Source: Stagonosporopsis chrysanthemi (lineage: Eukaryota; Ascomycota; Dothideomycetes; Pleosporales; Didymellaceae). Taken from it: 26,324 nt of DNA. Position 1 is the stretch's first letter, and each line of letters opens with the position of its first letter. Made by a program: the position numbers and the translations under genes. Below, in pieces: positions 18,588 to 26,324 of this stretch. The stretch spans positions 1-26,324 of the forward strand of contig JAFISE010000257.1 in NCBI GenBank assembly GCA_022560025.1, in the 5' to 3' direction. Below the pieces are notes generated by a model, which saw nothing but the letters and a program-made list of their open reading frames with translations, was not told where the DNA came from and made no database searches.

Positions 18588-20597
18588 TTACATCAGCCTG
18601 GTGCGTATGATGAAATTCTGCGTTGCCCAACCGTCCTCAGTCTGGCCTCGAACACTATGATTTAACCTGAAGGGAAATTCTGATAAATCATCGTAGCTAT
18701 GAGCGCTTCGAAACACAGCACTGGCGGTATGCGAAATATCTGGTAAAACCATCAAAGGAAAAGAAGTCGGCCTGCTCGTGACGAATACCTTTATGATATC
18801 CTCGCACTGGCCTTTGCCGCCATCCTGAAGAAATCCAGGGACCTTCATCTTCAACCCGATTTCTAGCTCACCACCTGCCCCTTCATTCCTTGGTGGAATT
18901 ATCTTATATCCACCTCCGCCGGCCTGGGAAAAAAGGTTCCCAATTCGCCAAGAAGGTGTGAAGTTGAATATTGCCAAGTACAGCGGGCTGGTACCGGCGT
19001 TTTTAATGACAAACTTCCAATCAGTATCATGTTTGACGTCAAATGCGCCAGATGCATCTGCGGGAGATTCGGGAACAAGTGAGAATGACGCTTCAAACGT
19101 TGTACAGGGTAGTCGATTGACGACTCCCTCGAAATATTTAAATGCTGCAAGATGTTGTAGCACGTTTACAAGGCGCTGGGTCGATCTGTCTAAGCTTCGT
19201 GAGATGCTTGGGACAAAGAGCGCTTTCTCGTGTAACGCATCGACTACTTCGTACTCGTCATGTTCGTTGACTGTTACGTGGAATATGCAAGGCTCTTCTG
19301 ACCGATCCTTCGTGAAAATCCGCACGAAGCGTAGTTCCTGCGTTGCCTCTTCAAGTTGTTGGATATCGCCGATGCTTTCCAGGAGTTTTATGGGGATACA
19401 CTGAAGCGTCGAACTGCTAAGCAGCTTCCCTTTCCAGCCCATCCGAGACTGCGGCAAGGTCGACGGATCACCTATCTCCATCAGTTCGGATTTGAAGTCT
19501 CCAGTTGTTTTGACTCGCACATCCAGAAGGGCCGGTTCGTTTTGGTCGTTGGCATGCTCAGGAGCGTCGAATGGGTACACCCTGTATGTATCACCTTCAT
19601 GGACACCGTGTGCACGCCCTGCTCTTGAAAATAACTTTTCATCGTCCGTTCTGTATATTGGCACAAATGCATGATCTGGTGGGAGGAGAGGCCCGCCAAG
19701 GAATGCAAAATTTTCATTGCCATAGCGCATTGGGGTCTGCCGCGGCCAGGAGACGTGGAATCTCGTGCTAAGGTGCTCATGGATGGATCTATGTGTGAGC
19801 TCTATGCCTTTTTTCCTCAAAGTACCGAGCGCATCGAGCAGAAAGTACGTCAGAGCGCCTCGTCTCCCGTTCGCTGTTCCAAGCTCATATGCCTTTTCCT
19901 GGGGAGCGCACGCTGAGAGAATTGCATAGCCGTCGGGGTCAAGAAGCCAGTTTTCTACGATCGATGAATCACGTAGAGGGTCTTCCATGTCGAATATGTC
20001 TGCGCTCTGCTCCCGAAGGCCGATATCGTCGATATCAGGTATGTGCCTAATGCACCGGACTTGAAAACCGCAATAGTCGCTCTCGCGCACCACACTCCCC
20101 GAAAAACAACAGTCAAGGACAAGAGTGACAAGAAGCCCTTTCTTAACCATCTGGCAGAGCGCCTTTGCCAGAGTGTGACTCCTGAGGTACCGAACTCCAC
20201 TGCTGTCCTCTGACAGAAGTGCAAGGGCCAGCTCCTGTTCATTGCTTTGGCCAGATTGTACAAGATTCGGTAATCGTGCACCGTGTCCTGAATAATGGAT
20301 GTAAACCGAGTCTCCACTTGTTGCCGAAGCAATCACTTTACGGAGGCTAGATATGACATTATCATGTGTTGGCCGTGCTTGTGGTTCTTCGCATGGAGGG
20401 CCAAAACTGGGCTCTGAGGGCGTTGTCGCGGTAAGAACGACTGTGTTTGCATCAGGCATCCCTGCTTCAAGAAAGAGTCGGACATCTCTCGCGTCTTGAA
20501 CGCAGCCTTGAAGGCACTCTTCTTCCCTCCCTGGATAGTAGTTAATGCCAATTATGACTGCCCACAGGGTTGTTGCGGTGTGAGATTTGGTAGCCAT
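18588..20597 (-). CDS. Caspase-fold (peptidase C14) protease with long C-terminal domain, 669 aa
   Basis: Single exon from the ATG at 20597. Residues about 10-300 form the caspase/metacaspase fold. ALWAVIIGINYYPG-type beta strand 1 reads LWAVIIGINYYPG. The catalytic His is H105 in HYSGHG and the catalytic Cys is C164 in LDCCFSG. A p10-like part follows (YAILSACAPQEKAYE, RRGALTYFLLDAL). Residues about 300-669 are not protease. The segment about 525-620 (DWKFVIKNAGTSPLYLAIFNF, then NLFSQ, KIIPP, VFVTSRP) resembles the DUF4384-type beta domain found behind caspase domains in bacteria; this is inference. No signal peptide or TM is seen, so it is probably cytosolic. Arg/Lys or Asp specificity cannot be read here. 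Intact, with synonymously ordinary codon use. Its 3' end faces the 92-aa gene, and repeat E lies about 190 bp upstream. Likely role: regulated proteolysis or cell death. Confidence 0.9.
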   Translation of the reverse strand: MATKSHTATTLWAVIIGINYYPGREEECLQGCVQDARDVRLFLEAGMPDANTVVLTATTPSEPSFGPPCEEPQARPTHDNVISSLRKVIASATSGDSVYIHYSGHGARLPNLVQSGQSNEQELALALLSEDSSGVRYLRSHTLAKALCQMVKKGLLVTLVLDCCFSGSVVRESDYCGFQVRCIRHIPDIDDIGLREQSADIFDMEDPLRDSSIVENWLLDPDGYAILSACAPQEKAYELGTANGRRGALTYFLLDALGTLRKKGIELTHRSIHEHLSTRFHVSWPRQTPMRYGNENFAFLGGPLLPPDHAFVPIYRTDDEKLFSRAGRAHGVHEGDTYRVYPFDAPEHANDQNEPALLDVRVKTTGDFKSELMEIGDPSTLPQSRMGWKGKLLSSSTLQCIPIKLLESIGDIQQLEEATQELRFVRIFTKDRSEEPCIFHVTVNEHDEYEVVDALHEKALFVPSISRSLDRSTQRLVNVLQHLAAFKYFEGVVNRLPCTTFEASFSLVPESPADASGAFDVKHDTDWKFVIKNAGTSPLYLAIFNFTPSWRIGNLFSQAGGGGYKIIPPRNEGAGGELEIGLKMKVPGFLQDGGKGQCEDIIKVFVTSRPTSFPLMVLPDISHTASAVFRSAHSYDDLSEFPFRLNHSVRGQTEDGWATQNFIIRTRLM

Positions 20598-20779
20598 ATG
20601 TGATTCGAAACCGTAGTGAGCGGCAATGGGAACTTCAAGCAGAAAGGTTGGTATACAAAATGTTATACTCGTGCTGCAACTATAAGACAGCTTCCTATGA
20701 TTAAGAAGATGAAGAGTGAGATAACAAAAATCTTACTAAGCCTGGTACGTGTGCTGAGGATCGATGAATCTCTCCTAGA

Positions 20780-21000
20780 AAGCGTGTGGATTGGTGCAAC
20801 AAATCTCGGCCGGCTACCTACGGTAATCCAGTTACCGGTATCTTTGCGAGTAGCGACCAAGCATTAGGCACCACGTACCCCGCCAGGCTTCTCACTCGAG
20901 GCCAACAAACGACACTCCCTGAATCCTGGTGTCAAAAAGCGGCGAAGGATGCTCTAGTTGACCGGTGAAAGGAGGCGCAGCCATGACACCAGATGTCCCC
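20780..21000 (+). repeat. Dimeric-repeat family member, unit E (solo)
   Basis: GTGTGGATTGGTGCAA at about 20786 matches 4266-4281. CACCACGTACCCCGCC, CTCGAGGCCAACAAAC, CTAGTTGACCGGTGAAAGG and GGCGCAGCC blocks match units A, B, F and G. Unlike those it is a single unit with no TPR gene following. The short frames inside are shadows. Confidence 0.65.
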
Positions 21001-21189
21001 TCGTCGAACTTCGCACTATCCATGCTGTGCTGAAATGCAGGCAGTCGAGCGCTCAAGCTGACTATGACAAGGTTGAGGCTTTGGATCGAGGTGCTGGAAG
21101 ATCACAAAGCTGAGGGGCTGACAGCTGGCATCCTCATCTCGCAGCGATCACTCTAAATTGTTCAATTCTCTTACTTTCTGAACAAGCGG

Positions 21190-22140
21190 CGACTCAGACG
21201 TCATGACTGGTAGTCTTCAAAGCGCAATGCCCGCTAGCAATGCCGGCCTACACTCGAGTATCCGAGTGCGTGGATCTAAGTGGAGGCGTAAGGTTCATCG
21301 GACTCAAGTGTGGAGCCGAGGCCCACTCAACTACAACCACCACCAAATCATCTCCACATGTTCACAATCACCCGACCATGAAGCGGCGTCTTTCCAAGAA
21401 TCAGGACTCGCATACCCTTTTCCGTAGCACCGCCGTCGCCAAGTGTCGCCGTATCCAGCGCGCTGACGTCGTGGGCGTCGCCGTTATCGAATCCACCATC
21501 GCAGACACTTGCCTCAGCTAAAGCTTCGCCCTCGACCGCTGCCGCTCAAGACGAGGAGATTTGGGACTAGCTGGGAAGTTACGGCGCGAACCCTGAGCCG
21601 CCGCCAGCGATAGAGACAATGGCAGCGCCGCCCACCCCGCGCAGTGCGATACTGAAGCTCGAAGACAGCGACCGTCGCACCGCAAGACACCCTACTTGTG
21701 TGCACTCTCACGCATCTCGCAGGTTTAGTCTCAGCAAAAAAACCCATACTGCAGTCCAACTGCTGCGGCAACATACGCTACGCCAATGTGCATGTCGACC
21801 ACTTCGGCCAGATCCCGCCTACAATTGACTGCGAGGCGGGTCGTATTCTCGGGCAGCAGCCGTAGCTTGATCTAGCACAGGCAGATCCTCAAGCGCAGAC
21901 ATAGCTAGAGGCACAACCACACCTTGTAGCGCTGGCGGCTATTGACCAGGCTGAGTCGCGTCTCAATGTGCGCCAGTATTCGCTCGAAGGCAAACGGAAG
22001 AGCAGCCTGCCCACCCTCATGCGCAGCATCGCCTTACCCGCTCTGGACATCTCGTGCTTAGACATATCGGAGAAGGCTTGGATTTCTGGATTTGCATGGC
22101 GCGGGACTCGGCTGAGCTGCTGAACGACGGACCACGCGCA
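21190..22140 (+). pseudogene. GC-rich degraded coding sequence, family not recognised
   Basis: Composition is GC-richer than the flanks. Frames with protein-like composition follow one another with shifts. First is KRRLSKNQDSHTLFRSTA (about 21380). A frame through QSNCCGNIRYANVHVDHFGQ (about 21750-21810) then runs to IDCEAGRILGQQP. TAG stops, one of them at 21904-21906, sit inside LDLAQADPQAQT/LEAQPHLVALAAID. It continues to YSLEGKRKSSLPTLMRSI and SEKAWISGFAWRG (about 22095). The in-frame TAGs are in contexts where CAG would restore Gln, typical of C-to-T mutation. I do not recognise the protein. It could be a dead cellular gene or an element gene. Confidence 0.35.
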
Positions 22141-22480
22141 CCCTCGACTGCGCCTGCGCGGTCTGGCCTCTGCACCGACTTTCGCAAGGCAGAATCAAGC
22201 CTGATACCTCGCTAATGTCTCGCGAACCCTTCTTGGCACCAACCAAAATTGAAACTTATCACTACTACTACAGCCATCGCTAGCTTAATACTACGGTAGT
22301 CTTGTTGACTGTGATTCACGTTTGCTACATTGTCCTGACACATGCGTATACCGCAATATTCACACTGCAGTAATTGCTGGCTGCATAATCTCAACAAATT
22401 GCGCCTATGACCCCGATAGGACGCCACCATGCACATAAGACGACCACCATGACAGCTGCCCACTCGTCAAGCAAGAGTCA
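22141..22480. other. Intergenic, nothing recognised
   Basis: This lies between the degraded coding sequence and element Z copy 3. The minus-strand frames at 22058-22463 have no recognisable motifs, and I see no splice-linked extension. The stretch may include the far end of element Z. Confidence 0.4.
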
Positions 22481-23926
22481 CACAGCGGTCTAGGGCCTAC
22501 CGCAACGTGCAGGGCATCGGTGGCGGATATGCCGACAGCATTGCAAGGCAAAGAAGGCAATAGGTCACATGCACTGCAACGCGCAGTCTAGGAACTAAGT
22601 TACGTTAGGCACCTCTGTATGTCTCAGATGGCATCGCTTGCTTCGCCTGTTGAAGAATGGCTGGAAGTCTCAAGTTCAAAGTGACTCAGCGCACACCAAA
22701 TTCGATGGGCGTACATTGGTTACGTCGCCGCGCCAAGTACTATGGTATGACTGATGGTACAGGCCGTGCAGCTCGAAGACAAGAACGGAATGGAGTTATG
22801 TGCAGGAAAGATAGCTGAATTGTGATGATGTTGTTGAGCAAGGTGCAAAACGAAGTAACATGCGCCTCCAACCGGCGGTCTCGTAGCTTGATTTTGGCGG
22901 GGGAATTATTTCAGACCTTGCATTACGCAAAATCTCGCAGAGGTTGTCTCTTACCAAAACTACAGCCACAAAACCTTGCGTATGAGGACCCGCCTCTAGA
23001 GCTTGACGCCTTCTGACGGAAATTTTCGAACCATGAACAGAGACAGTCTGAGTTGGGCTATTGGGCTACAAGTACCTTCTTCGCAGCTCTCAAAATTATG
23101 AGCTTTTGCACAGACCAGGCAGCACGGTGTACAGTGAGAGAAGAAAACGCCTTACAGGTGCAAGGAGGCGCCGAACAAGGTAGAATGTAGCGTTTGGGAC
23201 GGAAAGAGAGGATGGGGTTAGCTGAATAAGGAGCAAACGGGGGGTCGTGGCAGTGCCCTATTGGCCAATAGCTCTCTGAAGAAGCCTGATGAAGCTGTTC
23301 AATAAGACTTTGTACTGCATGAAGGATCTCGCATTCATCAAATGATAGGACATGTACTTACTGTGGCGTAACCCCAAAGCTCAAAGGAAATGAACCCCTC
23401 CTTACTACGTGTTTTTAACTTCAGCTATGCCCGGGCGTTCAACTTTTTCTTCTACATGCTCTATCTCAACATTCACTAACACCAGCACTCCCTACAAGCA
23501 AGGGTAGTTTTAACTTTCACAACATCTCTATAAGGCTCACCAGTTCAGCTAACATCTCTAGGCACATGCTGTTTTCTTGTTCGATAGCTGAAAATTGAAA
23601 TCGTTATTAGCAAGCTAATAGTAAGTACTACAAATTGCCTTCTTACGTTGATACTATACACGTTCCTTACCAATCTGTGCATTTACTTTCCAATCTATCA
23701 AGTTGTCTTATTAGTTATGCCTACAACAATTGAACAGAGGATAGAAATTGGTGCAAATGTTATAGCGCTATTTGACCCAAGTGGAGTATCTGGTACAATT
23801 GTGGCAATATATGATGGCGGCAAAACTATTGTGTGGGCATGCGGGAAATGCAGAAAGACATATCGTTCTGCAAAGCAACTACTGCATCAGATGCGATGTC
23901 ATGATCCTAACTGTCGGCGATGCTGA
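22480..23926 (+). repeat. Dispersed element 'Z', copy 3 (inverted relative to copy 1)
   Basis: Reverse-complement alignment with 1606-3600 runs through AAGGCAAAGAAGGCAATAGG (about 22550), GGCATCGCTTGCTTCGCC (about 22631), GCGTATGAGGACC (about 22979) and TTATGAGCTTTTGCACAGACC. It continues through CGCCTTACAGGTGCAAGG, GCCCTATTGGCCAATAGCTC, the leader and the ORF. The MITE found in copy 1 is absent here, so that insertion postdates the split of the copies or was lost. Confidence 0.65.
23717..23926 (+). CDS. 69-aa zinc-finger-like protein of unknown function (element copy 3)
   Basis: The ATG at 23717 aligns with the start of the 68-aa homolog at 1812; an earlier in-frame Met (about 23648) lacks homology. 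The putative metal ligands are kept: CxxC (C42, C45), H57xxxC61-H62xxxxC66, plus a terminal Cys where copy 1 has His. The protein aligns end to end, including GTI-A-Y-GGK and VWACGKCRKTYRSAK. There is no stop or frameshift although the surrounding element DNA has diverged, which suggests selection on the protein. It could be a DNA- or RNA-binding accessory protein of an element, or a domesticated small gene; I do not recognise the family. Confidence 0.55.
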   Translation: MPTTIEQRIEIGANVIALFDPSGVSGTIVAIYDGGKTIVWACGKCRKTYRSAKQLLHQMRCHDPNCRRC

Positions 23927-24064
23927 AGGCAGTAACGCACCCCTGGTATTCAGATCATTTCAGGTGAATTATACTGTAATCGGCCACCTGATGCGCACGG
24001 TCACCCGATACGCACCCTACTACATTTTATCTTGTTTTTGAATCTACTATAACTTAACACTACA

Positions 24065-24180
24065 ATGCCTTTACAAGAAGACCTTACAGAGATAGATAGA
24101 TTGAAACCAGGAGCAAAACTTTCATACCAAGCACTTTCTAGAAAACATAGTTGCTGCTGCTTAACTTTAACGCGTTGCCA
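24065..24180 (+). pseudogene. pogo-type transposase N-terminal HTH remnant
   Basis: From an ATG at 24065 the frame MPLQEDLTEIDRLKPGAK, then LSYQALSRKHSCCCLTLTRCH, resembles the first helix-turn-helix (Psq/CENP-B-like) of pogo/Fot1 transposases, where KPGEKLSY..A..KYG is common. Homology ends where repeat F begins at about 24185, so the rest is gone. An alternative is a chance match; the fragment is only ~38 residues. Confidence 0.45.
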
Positions 24181-24191
24181 CTACGGTATAA

Positions 24192-24620
24192 CTAGCGCTG
24201 TTTGGGCACCACATAACGTTACCCCGCCATGCTTCACTCTCGAGGCCAACGAACGCATTCGATGGATTCCGGTGTCGAACAGCGTTGCAGAACGCTCTGG
24301 TTGATCGGTGAAGGGGGCGCAGCCTGGAGGATACCTTAGCACGGCTGACCCGGGGGCGGAGTCGCACACAGTAGGCTGCATCGAATCGTCCACTAGTGCA
24401 TCTGCCAAGCGATGAATGACCAATTAGCAAATTTAACTACTGCCGTTTAGGCACTACATGCCCTGCTGTGCCTCACTCTCGAGCCCAACAAACAGCCTTC
24501 GATGGATTCCGGTGTCGAACAGCAATGCAGAACGCTCTAGTCGATCGGTGAAGGACGCGCAGCCTGGAGAACAACTCAGCACGGCTGACTCGAGGGCCGT
24601 GCTTAGTTTTAGACTTACCC
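24192..24620 (+). repeat. Dimeric ~240-bp repeat (units F and G) upstream of the second TPR gene
   Basis: CACCACATA at 24208 and CACTACATG at 24452 mark two head-to-tail units 244 bp apart. Each continues through GATGGATTCCGGTGTCGAACAGC, CTCT(A/G)GT..ATCGGTGAAGG and CACGGCTGAC. Spacing to the TPR start codon (350 bp from unit G) is close to that of units A/B and the first TPR gene (381 bp from unit B). The intervening leader 24620-24801 is conserved too. The units therefore belong to the duplicated cassette. Confidence 0.75.
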
Positions 24621-24801
24621 GTTACTCCGAGGTCTACAGCAAGGCTGACGTAGTACAGCAGCACAACTCCCAATGCCAGGCTCTTTCCGGCTCTTCCAGG
24701 CATGCCGACCATGGCTTTTCTTTAGAGCCTACAGCTGGAGAGAGCCTAAGGAACCGCGCAAGCTAAGCTACGGCCAGTAAACGCCCCTCTATCGCGGCAG
24801 G

Positions 24802-26324
24802 ATGTCTGAAGCCGGTGCAGTACCAGAGAGAGAGCATTCTCCCGCAATTTACCGTGAGCCTCATATCGGTCACACAGTGATCAAATACTAATAACTAGTG
24901 TAGATGACACAAGTGAGACGGCGGGCTTAGTCGACGTTGTCGCTGGTAGCAGCTATAACACTTCCACAAATGGTCTCGCTGGCACGGGTCCGTTTTGTGT
25001 CGACCTAGAAATAGTCACCTTACTCGATGACATGAGCGATAAAGAGCTGCGTAATTTCGCGGAACTGCATGAAGACCCAACAGACGACGTGCAGATTGAA
25101 CTGTGTATATTCGTTTACTTCTATCTCGCGACAAGAACAGGGTCTGTCCAATGCCTCGAACAAACTATTCAGCAAGCAGAAGGATGGGTGAGGGTAACAA
25201 GCCTCGACGATCCCGATCGAGCTCGACGCCTTCAGATTCTTAACATGATATTGGCTGCCATGTGCACGTCCGCAGACAATGGCAAGGAAGTACTGCCTAC
25301 TGCCATACAGGAGGGGTAAGTCAGACATATGCAACTTCTTTGTATATGGAAGGAAATGTCTTAGATATACGTGGGACAAGAAAGACAGCACCTGTGTTTC
25401 CTAGAGGATGAGTCTCCCTTGCTGAAAGGATATGATGCTAACGCTCCAAGGTCTCTTGGACAGAGAGGCTCCAAAAGGTCTGTGCCGAACGAGCTCGATA
25501 CTCAAAGTGATTGTGCGGTCGACTTAGCACAGAAGTACGAGCAAGCGGGCGATTTGAACGACTTGAATGAAGCTATCAGAATCATGGAACAAGTGGTGAA
25601 CATGACGGCAAAAGACTCTATTGATGTAGGGGGTACTCTCAGCAACTTTATCGATATGCTCGGGAGGCGATTTGGGTGCACAGGATCGATAGACGATCTA
25701 AACCGTGCAGTCGAGGTAGCTAACATGGCAGTCGATGCCACTCCTCACGACCACACAAATCGAGCCATGCACTTAAATAGCCTCGGAGTTTGGCTCGGCA
25801 GGCGATTCGACCGCACTGGATTGATAGATGATCTCAACCGTGCAGTCGAGGTAGCCAATATGGCAGTCGATGCTCCTCCTCAGGACGACCCAAGTCGAGC
25901 CACGCACTTGAACAATCTCGGAAGCTCCCTTCGCAGGCGATTCGACCGCACTGGATCGATGGACGATCTAAACCGTGCAGTCGAGGTAACTAACATGGCA
26001 GTCGATGCCACTGCACACGACCACCGAGATCGAGCCATGCACTTGATCAATCTTAGGAACAACCTCAGCACGCGATTTGAGCGGACTGGATTGATGGACG
26101 ATCTCAACCGTGCAGTCGAGGTAGCCAACATGGTAGTCAATGCTACTCCTCTCAACCACCCAGATCGAGCCATGCACTTAAATAGCCTCGGAGTTTGGCT
26201 CGGCAGGCGATTCGACCGCACTGGATTGATAGATGATCTCAACCGTGCAGTCGAGGTAGCCAATATGGCAGTCGATGCTCCTCCTCAGGACGACCCAAGT
26301 CGAGCCACGCACTTGAACAATCTC
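24802..26324 (+). CDS. Second TPR-repeat protein, 5' part (446 residues, runs off window)
   Basis: Exons are 24802-24853, 24904-25315 and 25451 onward; introns are 50 nt (GTGAGC...TACTAATAACTAGTGTAG) and 135 nt (GTAAGT...GCTAACGCTCCAAG). Structure, phases and exon lengths (52 and 412 nt) equal those of the TPR-CHAT gene at 4972. The N-terminus reads MSEAGAVPEREHSP; MSDKELRNFAELHEDPTDDV follows at residue 61. A divergent first unit is then followed by 45-residue TPR units (GSIDDLNRAVEVANMAVDA). Five full units and part of a sixth lie before the edge, with no stop. Whether it ends in a CHAT domain cannot be seen. Likely a paralog with the same kind of role; probably cytosolic. Confidence 0.85.
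25759..25919 (+). repeat. 161-bp perfect direct repeat inside the second TPR array
   Basis: Identical base for base to 26164-26324, an offset of 405 bp, which is exactly three 135-bp units. The match stops at the window edge and so may be longer. It marks a recent three-unit duplication or conversion. Confidence 0.95.

Noticed and set aside
1..26324. CRISPR arrays, bacterial operons, rRNA genes, complete tRNA genes
   Set aside because: None found. The tandem 135-bp array is coding, and the gene structures with short introns are fungal.

Overview
The window looks like nuclear DNA of a filamentous ascomycete, probably a dothideomycete (Pleosporales-like; inferred from the protein families, not proven). 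Evidence seen: short introns of 46-135 nt with GT...AG ends and CTAAC-type branch points; families I know mainly from filamentous fungi (NACHT NLR remnant, DUF6594, DUF7924, pogo/Fot1 transposases, CHAT-TPR and caspase-domain proteins); and AT-rich stretches full of broken genes with CAG-to-TAG type stops, as repeat-induced point mutation (RIP) produces. It is an accessory, repeat-rich region with a few intact genes set among relics.

Layout. 1-1.47 kb: a pogo-type transposase remnant abuts the back half of a broken NLR gene. 1.6-4.9 kb: a dispersed element carrying a 68-aa zinc-finger-like ORF, a MITE, and a dimeric ~240-bp repeat. 4.97-9.98 kb: an apparently intact three-exon gene for a ~1617-aa protein with about twenty nearly identical 45-residue TPR units and a C-terminal CHAT protease domain. 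10-13.7 kb: a broken DUF7924 gene and a broken pogo transposase. 13.7-16.0 kb: a rearranged relic of the 2-6 kb region, including an inverted dead copy of the TPR gene 5' end interrupted by a 177-bp MITE with a clear target-site duplication. 16.7-20.6 kb: an intact island of three genes, namely a five-exon DUF6594 membrane protein (-), a three-exon 92-aa protein (+) and a single-exon 669-aa caspase-fold protease (-). 20.8-22.5 kb: repeat and degraded coding DNA. 22.5-23.9 kb: an inverted second copy of the zinc-finger element (69-aa ORF). 24.06-26.3 kb: a transposase HTH remnant, the dimeric repeat again, and the 5' part of a second TPR gene that runs off the window.

How it may work together (inference). 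Two TPR genes with high internal repeat conservation, one ending in a CHAT protease, lie near a caspase-fold protease, a three-helix membrane protein and an NLR relic. This resembles the parts list of fungal allorecognition or regulated cell death: variable superhelical sensors, protease effectors and membrane proteins. Nothing in the sequence proves that the genes act together. The TPR cassette (dimer repeat, leader, short exon 1, exon 2, TPR array) occurs three times here, so the region is actively duplicating.
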